Positions 1 to 10,165 are shown, counted from the stretch's first letter. The stretch: 33,706 nucleotides of DNA from Burkholderiales bacterium (GCA_022843925.1 JALHMS010000010.1:134257-167962), one strand, 5' to 3'. Numbers and translations: made by a program. The notes: generated from the letters alone by a model not told the origin.

Positions 1-1897
1 ACCAAAGCGTGCCGCTGGGAATGCGCTCCGTGACATGCGCGCGTCCGAGGAGGTCGCCGCGCGCGCTGTAGACCCGGATGGGTGCACCATCCGCCAGCCC
101 CCGTGCGGCGGCGTCCGCGATAGAGATCCATACCCGCGGCTCGAGTTCGCGGCGGGCAAGCGTTGGCAGCTCGCGTCCGTTGTTGTAGAAGCCGTGAAAG
201 TGCGCGAGCGTTCGCCCCTGGGAAAGCGTGAGTGGGTAGCGGGAATTCGCTTCCAGACCAGGTGCGGGCGTCCACTCCGGCAGGGCCGGCAGCCCAAGGC
301 GGGCCGCGTCCTCCGAGTAGAACTCGATCTTTCGCGAGGGCGTGTCGAACGCGAGCGTCGGGTTTGCGACATGGGAGATCCGGAGTTCACCGATGCCACC
401 CTGGGCACGCAACGAGCTCACCGTGGCGCGTCCGGTGGCAGGATGATCGAGGATGGCGTCGAGCAACGCTTCGTCGGAATCCCACGGGAAGAAGCCGTCC
501 AATCCTATTCGGGCGGCCAGCTCGCGCATGACCCAGGTGACGGGCTTCGATTCGCCTGCTGGTGCAAGCGCCGGCTCCATGAGGTACAGATGCGTGAACG
601 CGGACTTGCAGCCCAACTCCTCCAGCCACGCGGTGGACGGCAGAACGACATCGGCAAAGCGCTTGGCGGTGTCGTTGAGAAAGAGGTCGTAGCTCACCAC
701 CAATCGCGTTCGCGCCAGCCCTTCGGCCACCCTGGCTGAATCGGCAAAGGAGGACAGCATGTTCGTCCCCATCAGGAGCACGTTCGCGATCCGGCCATCC
801 TCCATGGCTTCAATGACCGTCGCCATCTGATTGGGCAACGCGGTGCCCGGCTTGCGGCGCTGCGGTTCCATGACGCTCGCCAGCCCCCGACCATGCGCCG
901 AAGCGCCGTGACGGGGGCCGAAGCCGGCGCCGGGGATACCAACGTTCCCCGTCAATCCTGGCAGGCATGCGACCGCGCGCGCCGCCTGCCATCCGTTGTC
1001 TCCCTTGTGCATCGAGCTGCCACCGAGCACGATCATGGCCGGTTTCTTGGTTGCGTAGAGGCGCGCCAACGCGACGATACGTTCGGCAGGGATCCCGGTC
1101 ACGCCGGCCGCCCAAAGCGGCGAGAAGGTACGCACGTGCTCGGCAAGGGCAGCAAAGCCGACGGTGTTCGCTGCGACAAACCCCGCATCGAACAACTGCT
1201 CGGCGCAGATCACGTGCATCAGGGCGAGCGCCAGCGCGGCGTCCGTTCCCGGTCGCAGCAACAGCACATCCTCGGCCTTGGCGGTTGCCTCGGTCTCGCG
1301 CACATCGACGGCCACGATCCGCGCGCCGCGCGCACGCGCTTCGTTCACGAAGCGTGCGGTGTTGGGCTGACTGGTGAAGTTGGCGCCCCAGAGCAGGATC
1401 AAGCGGGAGTGCTTGCCCATGTCTTCCTTGGTGTGCGTCTCCAGCATGCCGGTGAGCGCCAACCCGAAGGCGCCCAGTCCCCAGCAGATCATGGTGGGGT
1501 TGAAGAACTGGCTGCCGTGGAAGTTCGCAAAGCGCGCAAAGAGCTGCGCGCTGACACGCGTCCCGTAGTTGGTCGTGAATGTCCCGTGCCCCGGCCAGAT
1601 GGCCGTGGCGTGCGGCGGGCTGGCGGCGATGGCTTTCGTGACGCGCTCCAGCGCTTCGTCCCAGGTGGCGCGGCGGAACGGGTCTTCGCGACGATCGCGC
1701 ACCAGCGGGTACAACAGCCGCCCGGGGTTCTCGAACACCTCACGCGAGGCCTGGCCACGAATGCACAGGAAGCCGCGACTGTCGGGGTTGTCCGGATCGC
1801 CCCGCACGCCGAGAACCTTGTTGTCCTCGACCTCGACGAGCATTCCGCACAGCGTCGGATGGCAGTTCATGGGGCACATCGTGCGCGTGGTCGTCAT
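1..1897 (-). CDS. Molybdopterin-dependent oxidoreductase (DMSO reductase superfamily), 3' end beyond the window
   Basis: The frame is open from an ATG at 1897 to the left edge (632 codons), so the C-terminus is missing. The N-terminus has a cysteine cluster CPMNCHPTLCG (residues 8-18), then FLCIRG about 28 residues on, which is the usual 4Fe-4S ligand set of this superfamily. Then come LLWGANFTSQPN, a glycine-rich MIVLGGSSMHKGDNGW stretch and VVLPSTAWLEELG, typical of the molybdopterin-binding domains. An AAGGAA ribosome site precedes the ATG. There is no twin-arginine signal, so it is probably cytoplasmic. The substrate is unknown. It lies on the same strand as the XRE regulator, 280 bp downstream of it, and could be linked to the methylated-amine genes. 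That link is inferred from position only. Confidence 0.9.
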   Translation of the reverse strand, partial: MTTTRTMCPMNCHPTLCGMLVEVEDNKVLGVRGDPDNPDSRGFLCIRGQASREVFENPGRLLYPLVRDRREDPFRRATWDEALERVTKAIAASPPHATAIWPGHGTFTTNYGTRVSAQLFARFANFHGSQFFNPTMICWGLGAFGLALTGMLETHTKEDMGKHSRLILLWGANFTSQPNTARFVNEARARGARIVAVDVRETEATAKAEDVLLLRPGTDAALALALMHVICAEQLFDAGFVAANTVGFAALAEHVRTFSPLWAAGVTGIPAERIVALARLYATKKPAMIVLGGSSMHKGDNGWQAARAVACLPGLTGNVGIPGAGFGPRHGASAHGRGLASVMEPQRRKPGTALPNQMATVIEAMEDGRIANVLLMGTNMLSSFADSARVAEGLARTRLVVSYDLFLNDTAKRFADVVLPSTAWLEELGCKSAFTHLYLMEPALAPAGESKPVTWVMRELAARIGLDGFFPWDSDEALLDAILDHPATGRATVSSLRAQGGIGELRISHVANPTLAFDTPSRKIEFYSEDAARLGLPALPEWTPAPGLEANSRYPLTLSQGRTLAHFHGFYNNGRELPTLARRELEPRVWISIADAAARGLADGAPIRVYSARGDLLGRAHVTERIPSGTLW

Positions 1898-2177
1898 CGA
1901 GGTTTCCTTGAAAACGGTCTTCGCTGCAACACCGCACCAACGCAGGGTTCGCCGACGGTTTGCCGCAGTCCGCCGCACCGGCGCGATCACCCGATGGTAA
2001 CGCCGCGCGCCGAGGCACCCCATCTGCAACAGGCGCCAGAACTTCCACTGCCGGTCCACGTTCGCCTTGCCTGACGCCACGTGTCGCGCTCCGACGCCGT
2101 GCGCAATCGACGCCGATCCTCTCCGCTATCGGTCTCCGCGGCACCGACCAATGTTCGCGAACTTCCGTGTCGAGACA

Positions 2178-2816
2178 CTAGTACGTCGGCGGAGAAATGA
2201 CCCAGACAACGACGGCGTTCTCATCGGAGAGATTGGCCCACCGAAACGGTTCTCTCACGATGCGAAAGCTGTCGCCCGCCCTCAAGCGATACCTTCGTCT
2301 TCCGATCCAGAGGTCAAGGGATCCGGACACCACATACCCTTCTTCCTCCGTGTCGCGTCGACTGGCCGCCTTGAGCTCGGAACCCGGCTCGAACGTACTC
2401 AGGAACATCTCGAATGCACCGCCGATGTCGGGGGACAGCAGTTCCTCGACGAGACCCGTGGCCACGGTGCCCAGTTGGCGTCGCTCTGTGCCGCGGACAA
2501 CGCGGCCGCGTTCGTTCGATGGGGCGCCGTCGTGGACAAAGAACCATCCGAGAGGAACGTCGAGCAGCTGCGCGATCCGCTTCAGATCTGCGATGGAAGC
2601 CGTGGCCCGTCCGCGCTCGACTTGGCTCACGAAGCTGATGGATCGCCCGATGGCGCCCGCAAGCTCCGCCAGGGACTTGCCCCGGGCTTTACGAAGCTTC
2701 CGGATCTCTTCGCCAAGCAGAGTGATGTCTCCCGAATCCTTCGCAGGTGCCAATGTGTCGTCCTCGAGGTTCACCCAAGCCCTTGGTGCGCGTCGGCTCA
2801 TGGCACGCAGAAGCAC
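2178..2816 (-). CDS. XRE-family transcriptional regulator with C-terminal cupin domain
   Basis: The 212-residue protein has a lambda-repressor-type helix-turn-helix at about residues 34-90 (GEEIRKLRKARGKSLAELA ... SFVSQVERGRATASIADLKRIAQLL). A small cupin follows at about 130-205 (EEEGYVVSGSLDLWIG, RLRAGDSFRI). This architecture (PuuR/SinR-like with a ligand-sensing cupin) commonly controls amine or amino-acid catabolism from a divergent position. Here it diverges from the FAD-GcvT dehydrogenase, with a perfect inverted repeat in between. The chosen start is a GTG at 2816. An ATG five codons later (2801) is an equally possible start. Ligand and sign of regulation are unknown. Confidence 0.9.
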   Translation of the reverse strand: MLLRAMSRRAPRAWVNLEDDTLAPAKDSGDITLLGEEIRKLRKARGKSLAELAGAIGRSISFVSQVERGRATASIADLKRIAQLLDVPLGWFFVHDGAPSNERGRVVRGTERRQLGTVATGLVEELLSPDIGGAFEMFLSTFEPGSELKAASRRDTEEEGYVVSGSLDLWIGRRRYRLRAGDSFRIVREPFRWANLSDENAVVVWVISPPTY

Positions 2817-2952
2817 CTCACCAGCCGTGGCGCAGATCGTGGTCGCGTACCGGCAGGTGGAGCCAAATGGCCGTGCAGGACCTGATCCGCAAGCTGGGCA
2901 CCTCCCGACAAACGCCGAGCATCACGCACCATCGAGAAACAGTATCCGTTTT

Positions 2953-2968
2953 TTTCGCGCCCGCGAAA
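2953..2968. promoter_or_regulatory. Candidate operator: TTTCGCG-CC-CGCGAAA inverted repeat
   Basis: This is a perfect 7-bp inverted repeat with a 2-bp spacer, in an AT-richer patch of the divergent region, 45 bp before the dehydrogenase start. It is the only clear dyad between the regulator and the catabolic operon, so it is the best candidate binding site for the XRE-cupin protein. A TAAACT hexamer at about 2977 could be a -10 element for the rightward operon. Function is inferred. Confidence 0.45.
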
Positions 2969-3012
2969 TTTGAGGCTAAACTTTTTCTTCCGATCTTTCC
3001 CAGGGGTATCCC

Positions 3013-5466
3013 ATGGCTGCATCAGTCCCGTCCCGGGCGGACGTCGTGATCATCGGTGGCGGCGTGGTGGGATGCTCCATCGCGTATCACCTCACCAAGC
3101 TCGGGATCAGGGAAGTCGTGTTGCTGGAGCGCAAGCAGCTCACCTGCGGTACCACTTGGCACGCGGCAGGACTCGTGGGACAACTGCGCAGCACGCGCAA
3201 TCTGACTGAGTTGGCGAAGTACACGGCTGAACTGCTGCACTCGCTGGAACGAGAGACCGGCCAGGCCACCGGCTTCAAGCAGAACGGCTCGATCTCCGTC
3301 GCCCTCACCCAGGACCGGATGGAGGAGCTCCGCCGGCAAGCGTCGATGGCGCGCAACTTCGGGCTCGAGGTGGACGTCATCACGCCCCAGGACATCCTCG
3401 ACAGGTACCCGTATCTCAGCCGGAAGAACATGGTCGGAGGGGTCTTCCTGAACAAGGACGGCCAGTGCAACCCCGTTGACGTCACGCAGGCGTACGCGAA
3501 GGGCGCACGAATGGGCGGCGCCAGCATCCTCGAAGGCGTCAAGGTTCTGCGCATCTTGAAGGAAGGCGGACGCGCCGTGGGCGTCGTCACGGACCAGGGC
3601 GATGTCCGCGCCTCGACCGTCGTCATCGCGGCTGGCATGTGGTCGCACGAGCTTGGTCGCCAGACCGGCGTCAACCTCCCTCTGCATGCGGCTGAGCATT
3701 TCTACGTGGTGACCGAGCCGATCAAGGGGCTGCCCCCCAACCTCCCGGTGCTTCGAGTACCGGAGGAGTACGCCTATTACAAAGAGGATGCCGGCAAGAT
3801 CCTGCTGGGGTGCTTCGAACCCAAGGCCAAGCCTTGGGGCATGGATGGCATCCGCGAGGACTTCAGTTTCGATTCGCTGCCGGAGGACATCGATCACTTC
3901 ATGCCCGTGCTCGAACTTGCCGCGGCGCGCATGCCGGTCCTCGAGAACACCGGTATCCAGACCTGGTTCAATGGGCCGGAGAGTTTCACCCCCGACGACC
4001 GCTATCTGCTGGGCGAGACCGCCGAGGTACGGGACCTCTTCGTCGCTTGCGGCTTCAACTCCATCGGCATTCAAAGCTCCGGTGGTGCCGGCAAAGTGCT
4101 GGCCGAGTGGATCCGTGACCGTCGCCCGCCGATGGATGTGGTCGACATCGAAGTCCAGCGAATGAACCCGTTCCAGGGAAATCGCCAGTACCTGCATGAC
4201 CGTACGGTGGAAACATTGGGGCTCCTCTACAAGACCCACTTCCCCTTCTACCAGTACACCACTGCCCGAGGCGCTCGACGCACACCGTTCCACGAGAGGC
4301 TGAAGGAACAGGGTGCCGTGCATGGCGAACTGGCCGGCTGGGAGCGCCCGAACTGGTTCGCGCCGGCGGGTGCGAAGCCGGAGTACGAATACAGCTACGG
4401 ACGCCAGAACTGGTTCCCGTACTCGGCTCAGGAATGCCGCATCACGCGGGACTCGGTGGCGCTCTACGATCTCAGCACGTACACCAAGTTCCACGTCGAG
4501 GGACGGGACGCCCTCCGGGTGCTCGAGCGCATCTCAGCCAACCGCATCGATGTCGCGGTGGGCAAGCTGGTCTACACACAATGGCTCAATGAACGGGGTG
4601 GGATCGAGGCCGATCTGACCATCACGCGCACCCAAGAGAACCAGTTCATGGTCGTTTCCGCCGCCGCCACGCATTTCCGCGACCTGACGTACCTGCGCCG
4701 ACATGCGGCCGAGGCGGACCACTGCTTCGTTGCGGACATGACATCGGCCACCCCGATGCTGGCGGTCATGGGGCCGAACTCGAGGCAATTGCTTCAGAAG
4801 CTGGCGCCGCACACCGACTTCTCCAACGAAGCGTTCAAGTTCGGCACATCGCAGATCGTCGAGATCGGTTACGCCCAGGTGCGGGCCAGCCGCATCACCT
4901 ACGTGGGCGAACTGGGCTGGGAGCTCTACATCCCTGCCGAGTTCGCGATGCACGTCTACGAGCGCATCGTGGAGGCTGGCCGCGAGTTTGCGCTGGGCTT
5001 CGCCGGCATGCATGCCATGAACTCCTGCCGCATGGAGAAGGGCTACCGCCACTGGGGAGACGACATATCGGTGGAGGACACGCCGCTCGAGGCGGGACTC
5101 GGCTTTGCTGTTGCCTGGAACAAGCCACACGACTTCCTCGGCAAGGAAGCGCTGTTGCGACAGAAGGAAGCGGGCGCCCCGCGCAAGCGTTTGGTCCACT
5201 TCCGCCTGCGTGACAACCAGCCGCTCCTCTACAAGGAGGAGCCCATCATCGTCAACGGCAGACCCATGGGAGCGATCACATCGGGGATGTACGGTCATCG
5301 CATCGACGGCTCCCTGGGGTTGGGCTACGTACGAGCCGAAGAGCCGATCACGGCGGCATGGATCGCAAACCAGACCTTCGAGATCGAGATCGGTTGGAAG
5401 CGCCATCCCGCACATGCCCAACTCGACGCCTACTACGACCCGACGAACGAGCGCATCCGATCGTGA
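3013..5466 (+). CDS. Dimethylglycine/sarcosine dehydrogenase-like FAD oxidoreductase fused to GcvT
   Basis: This 817-residue two-part enzyme would oxidise an N-methyl group and could pass the one-carbon unit to tetrahydrofolate. Residues about 10-385 form a DAO-type FAD domain with the dinucleotide motif IIGGGVVG (13-20) and [10 protein letters not shown] (45-54). The His at position 50 matches the histidine that carries covalent FAD in mammalian dimethylglycine dehydrogenase. Residues about 430-700 form a GcvT aminomethyltransferase domain ([19 protein letters not shown]), followed by the GcvT C-terminal barrel. Length is close to dimethylglycine dehydrogenases (about 850). An AGGGGT ribosome site precedes the ATG. 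It leads a same-strand group with a polyamine-type ABC importer, which suggests that the importer brings in its substrate or a precursor. Dimethylglycine, sarcosine or another N-methyl amine all remain possible. Confidence 0.93.
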   Translation: MAASVPSRADVVIIGGGVVGCSIAYHLTKLGIREVVLLERKQLTCGTTWHAAGLVGQLRSTRNLTELAKYTAELLHSLERETGQATGFKQNGSISVALTQDRMEELRRQASMARNFGLEVDVITPQDILDRYPYLSRKNMVGGVFLNKDGQCNPVDVTQAYAKGARMGGASILEGVKVLRILKEGGRAVGVVTDQGDVRASTVVIAAGMWSHELGRQTGVNLPLHAAEHFYVVTEPIKGLPPNLPVLRVPEEYAYYKEDAGKILLGCFEPKAKPWGMDGIREDFSFDSLPEDIDHFMPVLELAAARMPVLENTGIQTWFNGPESFTPDDRYLLGETAEVRDLFVACGFNSIGIQSSGGAGKVLAEWIRDRRPPMDVVDIEVQRMNPFQGNRQYLHDRTVETLGLLYKTHFPFYQYTTARGARRTPFHERLKEQGAVHGELAGWERPNWFAPAGAKPEYEYSYGRQNWFPYSAQECRITRDSVALYDLSTYTKFHVEGRDALRVLERISANRIDVAVGKLVYTQWLNERGGIEADLTITRTQENQFMVVSAAATHFRDLTYLRRHAAEADHCFVADMTSATPMLAVMGPNSRQLLQKLAPHTDFSNEAFKFGTSQIVEIGYAQVRASRITYVGELGWELYIPAEFAMHVYERIVEAGREFALGFAGMHAMNSCRMEKGYRHWGDDISVEDTPLEAGLGFAVAWNKPHDFLGKEALLRQKEAGAPRKRLVHFRLRDNQPLLYKEEPIIVNGRPMGAITSGMYGHRIDGSLGLGYVRAEEPITAAWIANQTFEIEIGWKRHPAHAQLDAYYDPTNERIRS

Positions 5467-5665
5467 ACGATGCAGCAGCACGCCATCACCAATGCCCGCT
5501 CGAGCCGCCACCAATGATCGAACGTTCGAATTGCTCGTACCGAACCACGCTCGCCTGGACGAACCGTCGCCGAAGCGTGCATGCCGTGACGGACGCTGGT
5601 TCTCTCCCGTAGCGTATTCTCGGGTGCGCGCTGTCCACACGAGCCGCGAGGCGCAAGGGGCTTGC

Positions 5666-6748
5666 ATGAACCATCCCATGGTGCAGTTTCGCTCGGTCCA
5701 GAAGACCTACGACGGCGAGAGTCTGGTGGTCAAGGACCTGAACCTCGACATTGCACGAGGCGAGTTCCTGACTCTGCTTGGACCATCCGGCTCCGGCAAG
5801 ACCACCTCGCTGATGATGCTGGCCGGATTCGAAACGGCAACGTCCGGTGACATCCTGCTCGACGGACGCCCGATCACACACATCCCGCCGGAAAAGCGCG
5901 ACATCGGGATGGTGTTTCAGAACTACGCGCTGTTTCCCCACATGACTGTGGCGGAGAACGTGGCGTTCCCTCTCTCGGTGAGAGGCATCCGTGGCGCGGC
6001 GTCGAGCGAAAAAGTAGCGCGAGTGCTCGGGATGGTGGGGCTGAACGATTACGGTTCCCGTCGCCCTGCGCAGCTGTCCGGCGGCCAGCAACAGCGCGTG
6101 GCAGTGGCGCGAGCGCTCGTGTTCGAACCCAAGCTCGTGCTCATGGATGAGCCGCTGTCGGCGCTGGACAAGCAGCTTCGCGAGCAGCTGCAATATGAGA
6201 TCAAGCGATTGCATCACGAGCTTGGGTTGACGATCGTGTACGTCACACACGATCAATCCGAAGCGCTGGCAATGTCCGACCGCATCGCCGTGTTCTACCA
6301 GGGGCGCGTCCAGCAGCTCGCCGATCCCGTGACGCTCTACGAACGCCCAGCCAACTCGTTCGTGGCCCAGTTCATCGGCGAGAACAACGCGATCCACGGC
6401 CGGGTCGAGTCCATCGACGGGCACCGCTGCAGAGTACGTGTCGACGAGAGCTTGACCGTCCCGGCGAGGCTTGTGGCGCCACTCGCAGTCAGCCAACCAG
6501 CCCGCCTTTCGATCCGCCCGGAACGCGTTGTCGTGACACCGCCGGATGGCTCGGTCGACGTTTCGGTGCCTGCCCAGGTTCTGGACGTCACCTACCTCGG
6601 ACGCTACGTACGAATGCGGCTCAGCGCATGCGGCAGTGAAGAATTCATCGTCACGCTGCCCAACGACGGTCGCGAATTCTCCCCCTCATGCACCGCGGTG
6701 CAGATCGGCTGGCGAGCCGACGACTGCCTCGCCTTGGACGTCCTCTGA
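5666..6748 (+). CDS. ABC transporter ATP-binding protein (PotA-like)
   Basis: The 360-residue ATPase belongs to an importer of the polyamine/methylated-amine class. Walker A is GPSGSGKTT (39-47), the Q-loop is VFQNYALFPHMT (from 83), the signature is LSGGQQQR (137-144), Walker B is LVLMDEP (157-163), the D-loop SALD follows, and the switch histidine is in VTHDQ (about 195). Residues from about 280 form a TOBE-type C-terminal domain. The frame is open far upstream, but homology starts at the ATG at 5666, which has an AAGGGG site, so I chose that start. It sits 199 bp after the dehydrogenase and 57 bp before the binding protein. All four importer genes run in one direction. Confidence 0.95.
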   Translation: MNHPMVQFRSVQKTYDGESLVVKDLNLDIARGEFLTLLGPSGSGKTTSLMMLAGFETATSGDILLDGRPITHIPPEKRDIGMVFQNYALFPHMTVAENVAFPLSVRGIRGAASSEKVARVLGMVGLNDYGSRRPAQLSGGQQQRVAVARALVFEPKLVLMDEPLSALDKQLREQLQYEIKRLHHELGLTIVYVTHDQSEALAMSDRIAVFYQGRVQQLADPVTLYERPANSFVAQFIGENNAIHGRVESIDGHRCRVRVDESLTVPARLVAPLAVSQPARLSIRPERVVVTPPDGSVDVSVPAQVLDVTYLGRYVRMRLSACGSEEFIVTLPNDGREFSPSCTAVQIGWRADDCLALDVL

Positions 6749-6805
6749 CGCGAGTTGCTTCCGTCCCTCTGCCATGTCCCCGCTTGACACTCGAAAAGGT
6801 GACTC

Positions 6806-7873
6806 ATGAACATGAACTTGCCGCTGGTCGCCGTGATCCTCGGCGCCTCACTCCTGCCTGTCGTCGGTGCCCAGGCCCAAGGCAGCATCACGGTGACGGC
6901 CTGGGGTGGCGCCTACAGTCGCGTCCAGACCGAGACCATCTACCGGCCGTTCAGCGAGAAGACCGGCATCAAAGTGACGCCTGAAGACTATAACGGCGGT
7001 CTCGCGGAGATCGGAGCGCAAGTGCAGACCGGCAACGTCAAGTGGGACGTTGTGAATGTGGAAGTCTTCGATGCCGTCAAGGGTTGCGAAGAAGGGTTGT
7101 TCGAACGCATCGACTTGAAATCGATGCCCGCCGGCTCCGACGGCACGCCAGCGGACAGAGACTTTACCGCCGGGGCGATGTCCCCCTGTGGCGTCATCAG
7201 CGAGACTTACTCCAACGTGATGGCTTACGACGCGGCGCGCCTGAAGGACAACGGTCCGAAGAAGCTCGAGGACTTCTTCGACGTCAAGCGATTCCCGGGT
7301 AAGCGAGCCCTGCGAAAGGTACCCGGCGTTGCCCTCGAGTGGGCACTGATGGCCGACGGCGTCGCGCCTGCCGATGTCTACAAGGTCTTGAGCACCGCTG
7401 CTGGCCAAGCCCGGGCGTTCAAGAAGCTGGACACGATCAAGGCCGACCTGGTCTGGTGGACGGCCGGTGCTCAGCCGGCGCAGCTGCTGGCCTCTGGCGA
7501 GGTCGTCATGACCAGCGTGTACAACGGCCGCATCTACGATGCCAACCTTCAGGGCAAGCGGAACTTTGCGATCGTCTGGGATGGCCAGGTGCAGGTCGCC
7601 GAGGGCTGGGTCATCCTGAAGAATGGCAAAAACACGAAAGCTGCACTCGAGTTCGTGAAGTACGCCACCAGCACACAACCTCTTGCCGAGCAGGCCAAGA
7701 GGCTTCCGTATGCGCCGCCGCGCGCCTCGGCGTTGGCCAAGGTCGATGGTCCGACCAAGCAATGGCTGCCGAATCTCCCGCGCCCCGGCCGCGCCGTTGT
7801 CACAGACGCGGAGTTCTGGAACGAGAACGGGGACGACCTGAACAAGCGATTCGCTGCCTGGTTGGCGAAGTAG
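6806..7873 (+). CDS. Periplasmic substrate-binding protein of Pot-type ABC importer (PotD-like)
   Basis: The 355-residue protein has a Sec signal peptide (hydrophobic LPLVAVILGASLLPVVG, likely cut after AQA near residue 24). The mature start is SITVTAWGGAYSRVQTETIYRPFSEKTGIKV, typical of the PotD/SBP_bac_8 class. The motif WDVVNVEVFDAVKGCEEGLFERID and the C-terminal WNENGDDLNKRF also fit. An AAGGTG ribosome site lies just before the ATG. It would bind the substrate in the periplasm and deliver it to the two following permeases. The exact ligand cannot be inferred. The neighbouring demethylating enzyme suggests a methylated amine. Confidence 0.93.
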   Translation: MNMNLPLVAVILGASLLPVVGAQAQGSITVTAWGGAYSRVQTETIYRPFSEKTGIKVTPEDYNGGLAEIGAQVQTGNVKWDVVNVEVFDAVKGCEEGLFERIDLKSMPAGSDGTPADRDFTAGAMSPCGVISETYSNVMAYDAARLKDNGPKKLEDFFDVKRFPGKRALRKVPGVALEWALMADGVAPADVYKVLSTAAGQARAFKKLDTIKADLVWWTAGAQPAQLLASGEVVMTSVYNGRIYDANLQGKRNFAIVWDGQVQVAEGWVILKNGKNTKAALEFVKYATSTQPLAEQAKRLPYAPPRASALAKVDGPTKQWLPNLPRPGRAVVTDAEFWNENGDDLNKRFAAWLAK

Positions 7874-7962
7874 CGCGCCCGCGCGGCCCGAGTCAGCGCT
7901 TGCAAGACGCGGCAGACGCCTCAGCGTCAGCGCACGCACCGGACAGCGAACGAGCGACCGTG

Positions 7963-9282
7963 ATGAGCGTACCCATGAGTTCCGACGCGCCGGCTCTGAT
8001 CGAGTCGACGACAATTGATCCCGCCAGCGGTGGCGGGTCCTTGCCACCACCTGGCCCATCGTTGAACGACGATCTCCGGCGCCGCCTGCGCCGCACAGAG
8101 TGGCGTGGGCATCTCCGGGCGTATCTGCTGATCGCGCCGCTCCTGATCTTCGTGTTGGTGAGCTTCGTGCTGCCGCTCAGCACTTTGGTCTACAAGAGCT
8201 TTCACGACCCCGTCGTTCCCACCGGCCTTCCCCTGACTTACAAGGCCTTGCGCGAATGGGGTGGACCTCGCGACGAAGTGCCAACGGAACCGGTCTACGC
8301 GGCGCTCGCGAACGACATGAAGGCCGCCAAGCGCGACGGTCGGGCGGCCGAGATCGCATCGAGACTCAACATCGAGGCGAGTGGACTGCGCACGACGTTC
8401 ATGCGCGCGGTGCGGCGCATCGACAGTGTCGAGTCGGGGCCTTGGAAGCCGTACTTCGCCGGCGTCGATCCAGCTTGGGAGAGCCCCACCACGTGGGCCA
8501 CGGTGCGCAATCTGGCAGACACCAACCACGGACTCTTCTTCCTGTCGGCACTCGACCTGCGAAAGTCATCGCAAGGCGACGTGGTCCGACAGCCGGCGGA
8601 ACAACGCATCTACGTCGAGGTGTTCATTCGAACCATCGGCATCAGCGCACTGGTGGCGCTGCTGTGCATGGCATTCGGGTTCGCGATCGCCTATCTGCTC
8701 GCCCATGCCGGCGACAGAACTGCCAATCTGTTGATGATCCTCGTGTTGCTGCCGTTCTGGACGTCGCTGCTCGTCCGCACCACAGCATGGATCGTTCTGC
8801 TCCAGAAGGAGGGCGTCATCAACTCGATGTTGCTCGGCATCGGCGCGATCTCCCAGCCGTTGCCGATGATGTACAACAAGTTCGGGGTCGCGGTCGCCAT
8901 GACCCATATCCTGCTGCCGTTCGCGATACTGCCGATGTACTCGGTGATGCGGCAGATCCCTCCGTCCTTCGTTCGCGCTGCCCGCTCCTTGGGCGCATCT
9001 CCCACGACGGCCTTTCTGCGCGTGTACCTGCCCCAATGCGCCCCCGGCGTGGCGGCCGGTGTGCTTCTGGTATTCATCATCGCGCTGGGCTACTACATCA
9101 CACCGGCATTGGTCGGTGGCGCCGGCGACCAGATGATCAGCTACTTCATCGCGGACAACCTGACACGAGCGCTGAATTGGGGCCTCGCCTCGGCCATGGG
9201 CGTGTTGGTGCTGGCAGCGGTTCTTCTGCTCTACTGGGCTTACGACAAGCTCGTCGGTGTGACGAACATGAGGTTGGGATGA
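7963..9282 (+). CDS. ABC transporter permease (PotB-like) with large periplasmic insertion
   Basis: The 439-residue inner-membrane permease starts with a first membrane helix (YLLIAPLLIFVLVSFVLPLSTLVY). A roughly 140-residue hydrophilic stretch follows, and then the usual five-helix core. The EAA loop is recognisable (SFVRAARSLGASPTTAFLRVYLPQCAPG). Standard PotB proteins are about 285-300 residues, so the insertion between helices 1 and 2 is extra and should face the periplasm. The ATG at 7963 is favoured because the proline- and serine-rich N-terminus before the first helix is short. GTG 7960 and ATG 7975 are alternatives. Its stop overlaps the next start (ATGA), implying coupled translation. 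Confidence 0.93.
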   Translation: MSVPMSSDAPALIESTTIDPASGGGSLPPPGPSLNDDLRRRLRRTEWRGHLRAYLLIAPLLIFVLVSFVLPLSTLVYKSFHDPVVPTGLPLTYKALREWGGPRDEVPTEPVYAALANDMKAAKRDGRAAEIASRLNIEASGLRTTFMRAVRRIDSVESGPWKPYFAGVDPAWESPTTWATVRNLADTNHGLFFLSALDLRKSSQGDVVRQPAEQRIYVEVFIRTIGISALVALLCMAFGFAIAYLLAHAGDRTANLLMILVLLPFWTSLLVRTTAWIVLLQKEGVINSMLLGIGAISQPLPMMYNKFGVAVAMTHILLPFAILPMYSVMRQIPPSFVRAARSLGASPTTAFLRVYLPQCAPGVAAGVLLVFIIALGYYITPALVGGAGDQMISYFIADNLTRALNWGLASAMGVLVLAAVLLLYWAYDKLVGVTNMRLG

Positions 9283-10115
9283 GCCTCAGAACACGCCATC
9301 CTTACGAAACGCGACTGCAGCGGTGGGGGCGGTACGGCTTCCTGGTGCTGTGCACATTGATCTTCATCTTCCTGCTGGCGCCGATCGTGGCTGTCGCCCC
9401 CCTGGCGCTCAACGACGACCCCTACCTGAGCTTTCCCATCCGCGGCTACAGCTTGCGCTGGTTCGTCGAGGTATTCACTGACCCCACATGGACTCTGGCG
9501 ATCCGCAACAGTCTTCTGATCGGCGGACTCGCCACGCTGTTGTCGACGACGCTCGGCACGCTCGCCGCGCTCGGGCTGTCCCATTCGAACCTTCCCGGTC
9601 GTCGCTTGATCATGGCCCTGCTGATCTCACCGATGATCGTCCCGGTCATCATCCTGGCCGTGGGCGCGTACTTCTTCTATTCGACCCTTGGCATCGCCAA
9701 TAGCATCGCAGGCATTGTGCTGGCGCACGCTGCCCTTGGGCTGCCGTTCGTGGTCATCACCGTCACGGCGACGCTCTCAGGATTCGACCATGGCCTAACG
9801 CGCGCCGCGCGTAGCCTCGGCGCCTCGCCCTTCACGGCGTTCCGCCGAGTCATGCTGCCGATCGTCTGGCCGGGTGTCTTGTCCGGTGCCCTGTTCGCGT
9901 TCGGAACGTCGTTCGACGAGGTCGTGGTCGTCCTGTTTCTTGGCGGGCCCGAGGAACGAACCTTGCCGCGTCAGATGTGGACCGGTCTCAGAGAGCAGTT
10001 GTCCCCCGCGATCCTGGCTGCCGCGGTGCTCCTGGTCGCATTCTCCGTCGGGTTGCTGGTGATTCTCGAGATCCTTCGGCGTCGGAACGTCGCAATGCGC
10101 GGCATTCGCGAGTAG
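9279..10115 (+). CDS. ABC transporter permease (PotC-like)
   Basis: The 278-residue second permease of the importer has about six membrane helices, starting with YGFLVLCTLIFIFLLAPIVAVAPLAL. Its EAA loop reads LTRAARSLGASPFTAFRRVMLPIVWPG. The ATG overlaps the stop of the preceding permease by four bases. It is the last gene of the catabolic/transport group. Just beyond its end the sequence changes to decayed repeat DNA (from about 10166). Confidence 0.95.
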   Translation: MSLRTRHPYETRLQRWGRYGFLVLCTLIFIFLLAPIVAVAPLALNDDPYLSFPIRGYSLRWFVEVFTDPTWTLAIRNSLLIGGLATLLSTTLGTLAALGLSHSNLPGRRLIMALLISPMIVPVIILAVGAYFFYSTLGIANSIAGIVLAHAALGLPFVVITVTATLSGFDHGLTRAARSLGASPFTAFRRVMLPIVWPGVLSGALFAFGTSFDEVVVVLFLGGPEERTLPRQMWTGLREQLSPAILAAAVLLVAFSVGLLVILEILRRRNVAMRGIRE

Positions 10116-10165
10116 AACCAACCCGTCGCCCAGCACGACCCACCCGTGCGGCCACGCTGCACGCC

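Noticed and set aside
893-2074. 393-codon plus-strand frame opposite the molybdopterin oxidoreductase
   Set aside because: It lies antisense to a well-supported gene and has no recognisable domain.
3022-4494. 490-codon open frame antisense to the FAD-GcvT gene
   Set aside because: It is a by-product of GC-rich codon bias on the opposite strand. The plus-strand gene is a clear family member and this frame resembles nothing.
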